A stretch of 64,000 nt of DNA from positions 186,001 through 250,000 of the forward strand of contig JAGTQZ010000004.1 in the NCBI GenBank assembly GCA_018396705.1, written 5' to 3'. Under the pieces are notes generated by a model, which was given only the letters and a program-made list of their open reading frames with translations, searched no databases and was not told the DNA's origin. Positions within the stretch are counted from its first letter, which is position 1, and every line of letters begins with the position of its first letter. Both the position numbers and the translations under genes were made by a program. The stretch is from Candidatus Bathyarchaeota archaeon. Its GTDB lineage: Archaea > Thermoproteota > Bathyarchaeia > Bathyarchaeales > Bathycorpusculaceae. Positions 17,446 to 26,857 of this stretch are shown here, in pieces.

Positions 17446-18861
17446 ATGAAGAAACCCCTAAAGTTTATAACGGTTGCCCTAACAGCATTGTTAGCTGTAA
17501 CTCTTTTTATTTCGTTGGCTAAGTCTCAAGTGCCACCAATCCCCATGACAATAGACGGTTATGTGCTGGTTCGTAGAGTAGATGGTACAAACAAAACAGT
17601 TCCAGCGGGATTTGCTGTCTATGCAAAAGAAGGTACAACAGTGATCAATGTAAAAGATCCGCAGAATAGGTCGATAACAGATTCAAACGGCTATTTTGTA
17701 TTGGGAGCCGCCGCATCTTCCGACGGTGTGAAGATAGACCTTTGGGTTAAAAACGTTAACGTTACAAGAATAACTTTCCACCAAGGAACCTTTCTTACAC
17801 TAAACTTAACAGTTATTGATACAACCCCGCCGACAATTGAAATAGTGTCGCCGCAGCCGAACGAAAAACTTCCATCAAACCAGCCTGTGTGGATTAATGT
17901 CACGTTAATAGAAGACTTTGCGCTAGTTAATGAGACGATAAAACTAACATTAAACGAAACCGAATTAACACCAACCTACGACGCTGAAACTGGAATGCTT
18001 TACTGCCAAACAAGCCCATTAAGCATCGGGCTATACAATGTAAGTGTATTTGTTGAAGATTTGGCTGGAAACAACGCATCCAAAACATGGGGCTTCACGG
18101 TGGCTGAAATTATTCCGCCAACAGTAACAATCATCAACCCGACATTTGCAAACCCATTATATATTCAATCCGGAAAAACCATCCAAGTAACATACAATTA
18201 CACCGAAGAAAACCCCAAAAATGTAACATTAGCAGTTTACAATGCAACCCACACCATAGCTTCTAAAACTGTAACTGAGCTATTAGGTGGACAAGATGTC
18301 CAAAGAACCGATGAAATAACAATACCCGCTGGAACAGCCGACGGAAACTACAACCTACGCGTGGTGCTTTCAAACATTTACAACTTAAATGCAACAGTCG
18401 TCCAAGCAGACGCTGTAATAGTCGACAACGAAGCTCCAACTGTTTCAAACCCGTATCAAAATCCACCAGGTGCAATTGTGCAGCCGAACCAAATAGTTGA
18501 CATAGAACCCGGCCAAAATATAACGATCCGTGTAAACGTAACAGATGCAAATCCAATAAAAACTGTAAAAATATACTACAACACTACAACACAGCAATGG
18601 CAATCAATAGAAATGACAAAAACCACCTCAAACCAATACGAAGCAACCATCCCCTCAAGCCAGCTACCTGTCTGCACAAAACTTTATTACTACATTGAAG
18701 CTGTGGACGCTGCGGACAACAAAGTCCAAACTCCAACAGCAGGAGTCTACTTCCAATCTCATATAGTGCCTGAATATCAAAAATCCGTGTTAATAGCCCT
18801 GCTGTCAGCAATCACGTTGATAACCGCTCTTGCAAAAAAGAGGAAAAGAAATAGCTCATAA
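17446..18861 (+). CDS. Membrane-anchored Ig-like surface protein
   Basis: The 471-residue protein has a signal peptide (residues 1-28) and a carboxypeptidase-regulatory-like beta domain (about 30-125; SITDSNGYFVLGAAA is typical). Two or three Ig-like domains follow, starting around PPTIEIVSPQPNEKLPSNQP and PPTVTIINPTF. The C-terminus is tripartite: VPEY, a hydrophobic span, then the basic KKRKRNSS. This resembles PEF-CTERM sorting signals processed by archaeosortases. Many N-x-T sites suggest N-glycosylation. The gene lies 41 bases after the preceding surface protein. A role in the cell envelope is inferred from architecture. Confidence 0.78.
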   Translation: MKKPLKFITVALTALLAVTLFISLAKSQVPPIPMTIDGYVLVRRVDGTNKTVPAGFAVYAKEGTTVINVKDPQNRSITDSNGYFVLGAAASSDGVKIDLWVKNVNVTRITFHQGTFLTLNLTVIDTTPPTIEIVSPQPNEKLPSNQPVWINVTLIEDFALVNETIKLTLNETELTPTYDAETGMLYCQTSPLSIGLYNVSVFVEDLAGNNASKTWGFTVAEIIPPTVTIINPTFANPLYIQSGKTIQVTYNYTEENPKNVTLAVYNATHTIASKTVTELLGGQDVQRTDEITIPAGTADGNYNLRVVLSNIYNLNATVVQADAVIVDNEAPTVSNPYQNPPGAIVQPNQIVDIEPGQNITIRVNVTDANPIKTVKIYYNTTTQQWQSIEMTKTTSNQYEATIPSSQLPVCTKLYYYIEAVDAADNKVQTPTAGVYFQSHIVPEYQKSVLIALLSAITLITALAKKRKRNSS

Positions 18862-18901
18862 CCCTCTTCTTTTTCTCAAGTCTCAATTTGAACAATCCAT
18901 T

Positions 18902-19078
18902 TTATTTCCCGAAAAATTTTCTTTTCTTCTTGTTGCCTATCGGGTAGGTTTGGCGGAGTTCAAAGCATGTGCCGCAGCCTTTGCATTGAACATAAACATG
19001 TTCACGTTTAAAGCCAAGCCAAAAGCCTTCTCGGGAGCCGCATTTTGGACAGTAAGTTATCTGGGCTGAAGAAGCCAA
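18902..19078 (-). CDS. Small zinc-ribbon protein
   Basis: The product has one zinc ribbon (YCPKCGSREGFWLGF and VYVQCKGCGTCFELRQTY) and a very basic tail (KKKRKFF). The open frame can extend to 19135, giving 77 residues. I prefer the TTG at 19078 (58 residues) because GGAGG lies 5 bases before it. The family is not named. It converges on the Ig-like surface-protein gene and may share a divergent promoter region with the MBL gene at 19212. Confidence 0.65.
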   Translation of the reverse strand: MASSAQITYCPKCGSREGFWLGFKREHVYVQCKGCGTCFELRQTYPIGNKKKRKFFGK

Positions 19079-19211
19079 AACCTCCTCCAACTTCAAGCTC
19101 TCCAATCTCCTAAAAGGAGAAAGCCAAACTAACAATTTATAGGTTGCTGCTTAAACCAAAATATTCTTTTATCTCTAGGGTATCAAAGTTAAGCTGCTTG
19201 AGAGGGCCACG

Positions 19212-19853
19212 ATGAAAATTAAAACATTCACGGTTGGAAAACTTTACACAAACTGTTACATAGCCGCTTGTCCAGAAACAAGAGAAGCAATAATAATTGA
19301 TCCAGGCTTCGAGAAAAACTCCGAAGCAGCTGAAATCTTCAGGTTTGTTGAGGAGAACGCATTAAAATTAAAGTTTATTGTGAACACTCATGGTCATCCA
19401 GATCATGTTTGCGGGAACGGCATAGTTAAAGAGAAATTTAACATTCCAATTCTTGTTCATGAAAAGGAAAACTTCATGTTTGAAACTGTCGGCAGAGCCA
19501 TGGCAAGATACTTCGGCTTTAAAGCCTTCTCGCCACCGGCGGACAAACTCCTCAAAGACGGAGATACCGTAAACTTTGGGAAATCATCCTTAAAAGTCCT
19601 ACACACTCCGGGACACAGCCCGGGAAGCATATCTCTGCTAGGCGAAAAAGAAGTTTTCACAGGAGATACTCTTTTCGCTGGTTCGATAGGAAGAACAGAC
19701 TTGCCGCAAAGCTCAGACAAAGAAATGAGGCGTTCCCTTGAAAAACTGGTAAGTCTCCCCGACTTTTTAGTTGTGTATCCTGGACACGGGCCGGCGACAA
19801 CAATTGGCGAAGAAAAATGGAACAACCCATTTCTAAACCTGGACTGGCTGTAA
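19212..19853 (+). CDS. Metallo-beta-lactamase fold hydrolase (glyoxalase II-like)
   Basis: The 213-residue protein has the complete binuclear metal site: NTHGHPDHVCGN (HxHxDH), HTPGHSPGS, FTGDTLF and a final YPGHGP. Glyoxalase II-type thioesterases share this order, including TGDTLFAGSIGRTDLP. The true substrate is unknown. Persulfide or acyl-thiol hydrolysis are the usual alternatives in archaea, which lack glutathione. It converges with the CofE gene with no spacer between the two stop codons. Confidence 0.85.
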   Translation: MKIKTFTVGKLYTNCYIAACPETREAIIIDPGFEKNSEAAEIFRFVEENALKLKFIVNTHGHPDHVCGNGIVKEKFNIPILVHEKENFMFETVGRAMARYFGFKAFSPPADKLLKDGDTVNFGKSSLKVLHTPGHSPGSISLLGEKEVFTGDTLFAGSIGRTDLPQSSDKEMRRSLEKLVSLPDFLVVYPGHGPATTIGEEKWNNPFLNLDWL

Positions 19854-20627
19854 CTATAAAGCGTCCCTAAAAAGATCTTCTTCACGTGTAATCTGCAGTC
19901 CTCTAATACTTGATTTTTCACAGTATTCCACGAGGTTTTGTAGACCCTTGAAAACCACGACCGGTGTAGCTTCTGTGGCTTGTCCCATGAGAAGTTCAGC
20001 TGCAGCTGCAATTTCGTCGACGACGGCTACATTCTTAACTTTCAAAATATAGCCAAAAAGATCTTGTTTTCCTCTATAGTCTTTGAGTGGTTTAACTCCT
20101 GAAACACCGATTGCGAAGTTCACTTGTCCACGCCTAAAGGGGCGACTGTAAGTGTCGCATATAACTACCGCCACATCCTTGCCAGTTAAACGCTTTATTT
20201 CTTCACGGCATCTTTCAGCTGAAGCGTCAGGATTTTCGGGGAGAAGCGCATAAGCGTCAAAACCTTCAATGTTTGACTTGTCTATCCCCGCGTTTATGCA
20301 AACTAGCCCACGCTTGTCTTCTACAAGCAATGTTTCAGCTGAAACCTTCAAGAGTTTCCGCGTCTCCCTTAAAACCAGTTCCACAAACTTTGGGTTTCTG
20401 CCAGTTTTTTTCGCTATCTCTTCAGCTTTTTCTGATGGATTGATGTCTTGAAGTCTTACAACGCGCCCCTCCGCCTTCGAGAAAACTTTTTGGGCAACAA
20501 CTATCACGTCACCGTCTTCTATTTTTACACCATTTTTCCCAGCGGTCTCTACAATTATTTTTGCAAGGTTATCCCCCGGCTTTATTAGGGGAAAATTTTC
20601 AAGGGCTATGGCAGTGAAACTCTTCAA
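19854..20627 (-). CDS. cofE: Coenzyme F420-0:L-glutamate ligase paralogue 1
   Basis: The 257-residue protein belongs to the CofE family, which adds gamma-glutamates to F420-0 using GTP. IKPGDNLAKIIVE, DGDVIVVAQKVFSKAEGR, INAGIDKSNIEG and the metal-site block VVICDTYSRPFRRGQVNFAI are visible. The last block differs from the usual SDTHGRP form found in the second copy at 36977. GQATEATPVVV near the C-terminus matches the family. The start is TTG. The gene stands alone. Because another, more canonical CofE is present, this copy may act on a different acceptor or control tail length (inference). Confidence 0.82.
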   Translation of the reverse strand: MKSFTAIALENFPLIKPGDNLAKIIVETAGKNGVKIEDGDVIVVAQKVFSKAEGRVVRLQDINPSEKAEEIAKKTGRNPKFVELVLRETRKLLKVSAETLLVEDKRGLVCINAGIDKSNIEGFDAYALLPENPDASAERCREEIKRLTGKDVAVVICDTYSRPFRRGQVNFAIGVSGVKPLKDYRGKQDLFGYILKVKNVAVVDEIAAAAELLMGQATEATPVVVFKGLQNLVEYCEKSSIRGLQITREEDLFRDAL

Positions 20628-20800
20628 CGTTTTACACCATTTCTTTCCTAATGGAAGTTTTCAAGCTAAAACAGTTACCTCACATCTCCTTCTTTAAAAA
20701 GATTGAGCGTCGATATTTTCAAGTTTAATTCGAAATTCATAACCTTTAAACAAGCTTTAACGGAAGGATAGTTTAGCCAAGTCTGGACGGATGCATCCGC

Positions 20801-23458
20801 ATGACAAAAAGGAAGATAAACGTTTTAATCATTCTACTTACTCTGGCCTTTAGTCTTCTTTGTTGCCCCCTCAGGAACCTGTTTCCAATCGCAAAAGCAA
20901 CATATGTAGAAGGCGAAATCGGGATAGACACCGTTTGGACCCTTGTAGACAGTCCATTTGTTGTTTCTAAAAATGTCACTGTTCGCGAAGGGGTCACTTT
21001 AACTATAGAACCGGGAGTCGAAATAAAGTTTGGCGGACCTTTCTCGCTCATAGTTAATGGAAAGCTGGTTGCAAAGGGAACTGATGATAAATGGGTAAGA
21101 TTTACGTCCAACAAAGACGATTCCAAAACTGGAGATTGGGGAACACTGCTGTTTAACGGAACATGGCAATCTTCATCACTTTTAGAGTATTGTGTTGTGG
21201 AGTATGGAACAAACGGCATAACCGTGAATGGCGGCACGGTAACACTTCGGAAAAGCGTTATCCAACTTAACCTCAAAAATGGAATTGAAGTGTTGAAAGG
21301 CTCAATCACCGTAGAACAAAATGTTATACGAAACAACGAAGCAGGTATAACTGTTTCTGGTGGAGATGTAACCATACACGGAAACGATTTGACATTGAAT
21401 GAGGATGGCATAGTTTTAACCGGTAATCTGTCAACATCCAGTGTAACCGTGTATCAGAACAACATCTTTTCAAACAAAAATGACGGTGTATCCATAACCA
21501 TGAATTATGGAGGTAGCATTTCAATCATAAACAACAGGATATATTCAAACCTCTACGGTTTTCACGTTTCAACCGATGTTGCCACCTTCATAACGCGCAA
21601 CTATATTTACAATAATGCCATAGGTGCTTTTTATGAGCAAGGTCAAGACCACGTAATACGATTCAACGACATTTATGACAACAGTTTAGGCATGGATATT
21701 TCGTCCAACGCTACTGTAGACGCCTCCAAGAATTATTGGGGCGACAGGAGTGGACCATACCATGCGACGTTAAATCCGCTTGGAAAAGGAAACCCTGTAG
21801 GCGGCAACGGAGTTAACCTAGACTTCCTATTCTTCCTAACCGCTCCAATAGATTATACAAACTCTCCACCTAAAGCGGTGTTGTGGACAGATAAAACTGT
21901 AGTGGCTTCTGGCCAAGAAGTCACGTTTATCGGCTCCTTTTCTCATGATGATGGGCGAGTTGACCAGTACTTCTACGACTTTGGAGATGGAAGCAATAGC
22001 GATTGGACAACTTTGTCGCTTTTCATTCACAAATACAGCAGTACCGGAGAATATCATGCAAGCTTAAGAGTTATGGATGACTTTGGAGACATAAGCCAAA
22101 CGGCCTCTGCAACAGTTTACGTTGTCAATCTACCATCTCTAAATGTAAAGTTAACTCCGGACAGATCCACTGTTCACAGTAACGAAGAAATTCCGATAAC
22201 AGTTTACGTATCAAATAATAACGGGCCGGTGGAAGGTGCAAACGTCACATTTTTCTCGGTTAAAGGGGGCAGGGTTTCACCGTCAAGTAATTTAACCGAT
22301 TCGTCTGGCCGTCTCACGGCGATTTTTCACGCTCCGAACGTTACGGATATAACTGAAATTCGCATTATTGCAAGGGCTTCCATGGAGGGCTACGCGGACG
22401 GCTCAAGCTTTGTCTATTTAAAAGTCATTCCGCCATTGACAGTTAACGCCTATGCAGCCCCTCAAACAGTTCAGTCGGAAGAATATTCAACGGTAAATGT
22501 CCAAGTAAAATGGAGCGGAATTCCTGTTCCAGAGGCGCTAGTTACCATATCATCAGCTGGTGGAGGAGAATTTGTTGAAACTGAGAAATTGACAGATTCA
22601 AAGGGTGAGGCAGTGTTCACCTTCAAAGCTCCACCAGTATCCAATGAAACAAACATAGCAATCACAGCGCACGCATCCAAGACCGGCTACTTGGATGGGG
22701 AAGGACAAACCGTTATAACTGTTAGACCAAAGCTTTTCTCACTGCAAGTTATTGCCGAGAAAGAAACGATAATTTCGGAAGAAACTGTAAATGTAACGGT
22801 CAACGTTAAACATGAGGGATTTCCAGTTGAAAACGTAAGCGTTACCATCTCAGCGGATCACGGCGAATTCTTCACAGCAACAATGGTGACAGACGCCCGT
22901 GGAAACGCAACATTCACTTTTAGGGCACCCCCAGCACTGCAAGAAACAAGCATAACAATAACAGCTATCGCTTCAAAGCTCGGCTACGCCAGCGCTGCAG
23001 GCTTTACGCTGTTAACGGTTAAACCTGGAAACCTGTCAATAGCCATTCTTCCAAACACCTATTCTGTAGCTTCTAGAGAACAGGTTAGCATAACAGTTTA
23101 TGTCAAATGTGACGGCCGGCCGGTGGCGAACGCCACCGTTAGAGTGGAGGCCAGTGGTGGAATGTTCGCTGAGACGTCAGCTTCAACTGATCAAGAGGGC
23201 CGCTGTGACTTTACATTTTGGGCTCCAGAAACACATGAATCTATCTCTGTAATTATTAGCGTGAGCGCAGCGAAATCCGGATACATTGAAAAGGTTGAGC
23301 AAATAGGCTTGCAAGTAATCCCAGAGGCTGGCGGCATTCCTTGGACGACTCTATTGTTGGTGTTGATTCCAGTGGTGCTTGCAATAATGTTTGTGGTGCT
23401 TGTTAAGCTTGGAGTCATCACAATCTCGGTTGGCGAGGAAGTGGAGGAGACGGAATAA
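20801..23458 (+). CDS. Large surface adhesin: beta-helix, PKD, four Ig-like repeats, C-terminal anchor
   Basis: The 885-residue protein starts with a signal peptide (about residues 1-33). Residues 40-345 form a right-handed parallel beta-helix, seen as repeating NGI-V-GG-T-V-type turns. A PKD domain follows around 352-445, with YDFGDGS. Four tandem Ig repeats of about 97 residues (roughly 447-835) each have a DS/DA-x-G-x-A/L-x-F-x-F/H-x-AP element and end in a KxGY-type turn. A hydrophobic span near 847-868 anchors the C-terminus, leaving a short acidic tail (EEVEETE). It lies 76 bases upstream of the filament assembly ATPase, so an adhesin role linked to the pili is plausible but not shown. 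Confidence 0.82.
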   Translation: MTKRKINVLIILLTLAFSLLCCPLRNLFPIAKATYVEGEIGIDTVWTLVDSPFVVSKNVTVREGVTLTIEPGVEIKFGGPFSLIVNGKLVAKGTDDKWVRFTSNKDDSKTGDWGTLLFNGTWQSSSLLEYCVVEYGTNGITVNGGTVTLRKSVIQLNLKNGIEVLKGSITVEQNVIRNNEAGITVSGGDVTIHGNDLTLNEDGIVLTGNLSTSSVTVYQNNIFSNKNDGVSITMNYGGSISIINNRIYSNLYGFHVSTDVATFITRNYIYNNAIGAFYEQGQDHVIRFNDIYDNSLGMDISSNATVDASKNYWGDRSGPYHATLNPLGKGNPVGGNGVNLDFLFFLTAPIDYTNSPPKAVLWTDKTVVASGQEVTFIGSFSHDDGRVDQYFYDFGDGSNSDWTTLSLFIHKYSSTGEYHASLRVMDDFGDISQTASATVYVVNLPSLNVKLTPDRSTVHSNEEIPITVYVSNNNGPVEGANVTFFSVKGGRVSPSSNLTDSSGRLTAIFHAPNVTDITEIRIIARASMEGYADGSSFVYLKVIPPLTVNAYAAPQTVQSEEYSTVNVQVKWSGIPVPEALVTISSAGGGEFVETEKLTDSKGEAVFTFKAPPVSNETNIAITAHASKTGYLDGEGQTVITVRPKLFSLQVIAEKETIISEETVNVTVNVKHEGFPVENVSVTISADHGEFFTATMVTDARGNATFTFRAPPALQETSITITAIASKLGYASAAGFTLLTVKPGNLSIAILPNTYSVASREQVSITVYVKCDGRPVANATVRVEASGGMFAETSASTDQEGRCDFTFWAPETHESISVIISVSAAKSGYIEKVEQIGLQVIPEAGGIPWTTLLLVLIPVVLAIMFVVLVKLGVITISVGEEVEETE

Positions 23459-23482
23459 AAACTTGGAAGATTTCGTAAGACG

Positions 23483-23529
23483 TAATATTTAATAACCCAC
23501 GTGTATAAATATATAACAGAAATACGGGA
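23483..23529 (+). promoter_or_regulatory. Promoter and ribosome-binding site of the filament operon
   Basis: Two AT-rich box A candidates occur: TAATATTTAATAA (23483-23495) and GTATAAATATATAA (23503-23516). The first fits a leader that keeps the GGGAG site (23526-23530) ahead of the ATG at 23535. The second would give a nearly leaderless message. Both may be used. Confidence 0.45.
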
Positions 23530-23534
23530 GAAAG

Positions 23535-25163
23535 ATGCCCAAGCTGCAACTTAAGAGCAAGCTTTCGAAACTTAAGAAAATAAGAATAAAATTCAACATT
23601 GGAAAGCCTAAACATTTAGCCATCCCGCCACCTCCGCCGAAACCCTTGCCAAAAGGTTTCAAAGTTGTTGAGCGTTATCCTCTCTACGAACCCTTCGCTC
23701 ATGTAGCTATAGTTCAAAACCCAAAGACGGGCGAATACAAGTACATATTGGATGAGCTACAACTGGATCCGCTTGAAAGAAGTGTCTACAACCGCATACT
23801 AGAAATCCTTTTAGCCGAAATAGAGTCTCCCAAGGAGGAGATAAAAGATCCTAGAAAGTTCTTCGCCGAGGAAGCCAAAAAAATCGTTGATAAATATCGC
23901 ATAAGCCTAGGTTGGCTTCCAGATGTTTCATGGTACAAAATCCTCTATCACGCTGAAAGAGACCTTGTGGGCTTTGGTAGAATCGACCCGCTGATGAGGG
24001 ATCCGAACATTGAAGACATTTCATGTGACGGTGTAAACAAACCCGTCTACGTTTGGCACAGAACCTACGAAAGCATCGAAACAAACCTTGAATTCGAAAC
24101 AGATGAAGAGCTTGACAACATGGTTGTAAAGCTTGTACACATGGCTGGAAAACACGTAAGCTCAGCCTTTCCCATAGTGGACGCTTCACTGCCAGGAAAA
24201 CATAGGCTGGCCGTTTGCTATAGGCGAGAAGTAACACCCTTCGGAACAGCCTTCACAATACGAAAGTTCAGAGAAGATCCATACTCTATAATAGACCTGA
24301 TAAACTTGGGAACATTCTCCGAAGAAATGGCCGCGTATTTCTGGATGTGCCTAGAAAACAGGGCCTCAGTAATGGTTTTGGGCGGAACCGCCGCCGGAAA
24401 AACAACAGCCCTAAACGCTTTGGCATGCTTAATCAAGCCTGGAAGCAAAATAATAACTATAGAGGAAACGGCGGAGCTTAACCTCCCCCACGAAAACTGG
24501 GTTTCATTAATAGCACGGCAAAGCTACGGCCTAGGCGGAAGCAGTGTCGGCGAAGTCACTCTCTTCGATCTCGTAAAAACCTCGATGAGACATCGTCCCG
24601 ACATACTGATAGTCGGCGAGGTGCGTGGACAAGAAGCCTACGTGCTTTTTCAAGCATTAGCCACAGGCCACGGTGGCATGTGTACAATGCACGCTGAAAA
24701 CTTGGATTCTGCAGTGAAACGTTTAACGCAAAAACCCATGGACATAGCGCCAGCCTACATTCCTTTAATGAACATTGTTCTATCTGTTCAGCGTGTTCAC
24801 TTAATGAAAGGCGGTGAGAAAAAAGCCTACCGACGTGTGATGAACGTTAACGAAATAGCTGACTACGAGGATTACCGAACGGTTTTCAAATGGCACCCAG
24901 CCAAAGACGAACATATTCCAGCTTTAAACAAGAGCATAATGCTTGCCAACATTTCAGAACGCTTGGGCGTCAGCAAAAAGGACTTGCTTGAAGAAATCGA
25001 GAGACGCAAACAAATCCTCCGATGGATGAGAGAGCGCAATATAAGAAGCTACCGCGACGTAGCTGCAATAATTGCAGAATACTATGCAAGGCCAAAGCAG
25101 ATTTACGAGAAAGTTCTCGCTGGAGGGGAGGTGAAGGCTATTGCCGTTGCTGGAAGCGCTTGA
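23535..25163 (+). CDS. Type IV filament assembly ATPase (secretion ATPase, VirB11/PilT-like)
   Basis: The 542-residue cytosolic ATPase powers assembly of type IV pilus-like filaments. A basic N-terminal tail with a PPPPPKP run leads into the N-terminal domain. The Walker A loop GGTAAGKTTALNA is near residue 283, the Asp/Glu-box TIEETAELNLPHENW near 310, Walker B DILIVGEVRGQEA near 355 and the His-box GHGGMCTMHAEN near 375. Length and motifs match the archaeal pilus and archaellum (ArlI-like) group. The operon partner is the membrane platform gene, which overlaps by 23 bases. No archaellum-specific ArlH or stator genes are next to it, so pili are more likely than an archaellum. Confidence 0.92.
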   Translation: MPKLQLKSKLSKLKKIRIKFNIGKPKHLAIPPPPPKPLPKGFKVVERYPLYEPFAHVAIVQNPKTGEYKYILDELQLDPLERSVYNRILEILLAEIESPKEEIKDPRKFFAEEAKKIVDKYRISLGWLPDVSWYKILYHAERDLVGFGRIDPLMRDPNIEDISCDGVNKPVYVWHRTYESIETNLEFETDEELDNMVVKLVHMAGKHVSSAFPIVDASLPGKHRLAVCYRREVTPFGTAFTIRKFREDPYSIIDLINLGTFSEEMAAYFWMCLENRASVMVLGGTAAGKTTALNALACLIKPGSKIITIEETAELNLPHENWVSLIARQSYGLGGSSVGEVTLFDLVKTSMRHRPDILIVGEVRGQEAYVLFQALATGHGGMCTMHAENLDSAVKRLTQKPMDIAPAYIPLMNIVLSVQRVHLMKGGEKKAYRRVMNVNEIADYEDYRTVFKWHPAKDEHIPALNKSIMLANISERLGVSKKDLLEEIERRKQILRWMRERNIRSYRDVAAIIAEYYARPKQIYEKVLAGGEVKAIAVAGSA

Positions 25164-26844
25164 AGCCTGGTCCTTCCGCATTTTCGGACGGGTAGCTCCC
25201 TTTTTTCTCAAACATGTAGTTGAGTTTAAGGACTATTTGGAAAGAGCGAAAATCAAAATCTATCCCGAAACCTACGTTTCATTAATGCTTTTCCTAGCAG
25301 TTTTAACTGCTCCGGTCTCCATTCTTTCCATAATTCTGCTGTATTTTTACGGCTTTATACCGTTTGTTTTTCTGGTCCCCCTCCCAATCTACGTCATGAT
25401 AGGCTTCTTCCTAATTCCGTTGTCGAGGGCTGGAGAAAGAGCCGCCAACCTTGAAAGGGAGATGCCATTTGCCGCCGCCTACATCAGCGTTATGGCTTCT
25501 GGAGGAATAGCCCCATACACAAGCTTCAAACGGCTGGCGGAAGTAGAGCTTATGCCAGCCATGCGGGCCGAGGCAAGAGAAATAATAAAAGACGTGGAGA
25601 TTTTCGGCATAGACCCGCTTACAGCCATAGAAAATGCTGCTAAAAGAAATCCCCTAGACATTTTCCGGGATTTCCTTGCCGGCTATGCTTCAACAGTCAT
25701 AATCGGCGGAGACATAGGCCACTTTTTGGAGAGGAAGGCTGAAGACATTTTTAAAACAAGGGCTTTGCGGGTTAAGGCTGCAGCGGAAAGGCTTGGCATG
25801 CTTCTTGAAACTTTCATAATAGTCATGGTTTTGATGTCGCTTTGCTTCTACATTTTGTTCAGTGTTGAATCCATATACAGTGTTGGCATTTCCATGTATT
25901 CAGGCATAATCTTATACACATATATTTTTACACCTATGCTTTCGTTAATGTTTGTTTATTTGGCTCACAGCATGCAGCCTAAAACACCCGTTGTAGAAAT
26001 GCGGCCGTACAAAGCCTTTGGAATTTCAAGCGTTTTCGGCATAATGCTGCTGCTACTGCTGACAAACTTTTTTGGCTATATACCGCTGCCATTTTTCAGC
26101 CAACTTCAAAGCATAGTTGATTTGCCCGTAGCAATCGCTTTGGCGCTGTTCGTAGCCACTTTTCCAGCCGCCATTGTACACCAGAAAGTAAGCAGCAAAA
26201 AAGCCAGCTTGGAACAAGGCATAACCAGCTTCCTAAGAGACTTAACAGAAGTTAGAAAAACAGGTTTATCTCCGGAAAAATGTATTGAAAGCCTTGCAAA
26301 CCGCGACTACGGCGAGTTCAGCAAGGAACTTCGCAAAATAAGCTCCGAAATTTCATGGGGCGTCCCGGTTAGAAAAGTGATCATGGACTTTGTTAAGCGG
26401 GTTAAAAGCTGGATGACTCAGCTTGTCATGTTCCTCCTTGTAGAAACGATAGACGTGGGCGGCGGCACCATAGCCATGATCGAGTCGCTTGCCAGATTCA
26501 ACAACCTAACCCAAGAAGTTGAAAAAGAGAAGAAGATGGCTGTCCGCCCCTACATAATGATGCCGTACTTCGCTGCCATTCTTCTTGTGGCAACAACCGT
26601 GATGATGATCGGCTTCACCTCCGGCACGTTAGGCGTAGCTGAAACAGGACAAAAGAAGGATTTAGGTCCCATGATAACAACTTTTGTCACATCCGCCATT
26701 TTCCACAGCTACTTAATAGGCATAGTGGCTGGAAAAATAAGTGAGGAATCCATTGCAGCAGGCTTCAAACACGCTGCAATCCTCGTTATCATCGCTGTTT
26801 TAGCCGCCAAACTAGTGCCCATGTTCGTGAAGTTTGGCGCATAA
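25141..26844 (+). CDS. Type IV filament membrane platform protein (T2SSF/TadC-ArlJ-like)
   Basis: The 567-residue polytopic protein is the inner platform that couples the ATPase to pilin insertion. It holds two T2SSF domains. The first is around residues 105-225 (EREMPFAAAYISVMASGGI). The second is around 355-480 (ITSFLRDLTEVRKTGLSPEK). Hydrophobic spans lie between and after them, about nine in all. The two-domain size matches archaeal ArlJ-type proteins. The TTG start has GGAGGTGA 6 bases upstream and lies inside the ATPase gene, implying coupled translation. Confidence 0.9.
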   Translation: MPLLEALEAWSFRIFGRVAPFFLKHVVEFKDYLERAKIKIYPETYVSLMLFLAVLTAPVSILSIILLYFYGFIPFVFLVPLPIYVMIGFFLIPLSRAGERAANLEREMPFAAAYISVMASGGIAPYTSFKRLAEVELMPAMRAEAREIIKDVEIFGIDPLTAIENAAKRNPLDIFRDFLAGYASTVIIGGDIGHFLERKAEDIFKTRALRVKAAAERLGMLLETFIIVMVLMSLCFYILFSVESIYSVGISMYSGIILYTYIFTPMLSLMFVYLAHSMQPKTPVVEMRPYKAFGISSVFGIMLLLLLTNFFGYIPLPFFSQLQSIVDLPVAIALALFVATFPAAIVHQKVSSKKASLEQGITSFLRDLTEVRKTGLSPEKCIESLANRDYGEFSKELRKISSEISWGVPVRKVIMDFVKRVKSWMTQLVMFLLVETIDVGGGTIAMIESLARFNNLTQEVEKEKKMAVRPYIMMPYFAAILLVATTVMMIGFTSGTLGVAETGQKKDLGPMITTFVTSAIFHSYLIGIVAGKISEESIAAGFKHAAILVIIAVLAAKLVPMFVKFGA

Positions 26845-26857
26845 AGGGGGTAAAATC

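Noticed and set aside
23535-26844. Archaellum operon
   Set aside because: No ArlH, ArlB-type archaellin or archaellum stator/chemotaxis genes are adjacent, and the pilin set is unlike archaellins.
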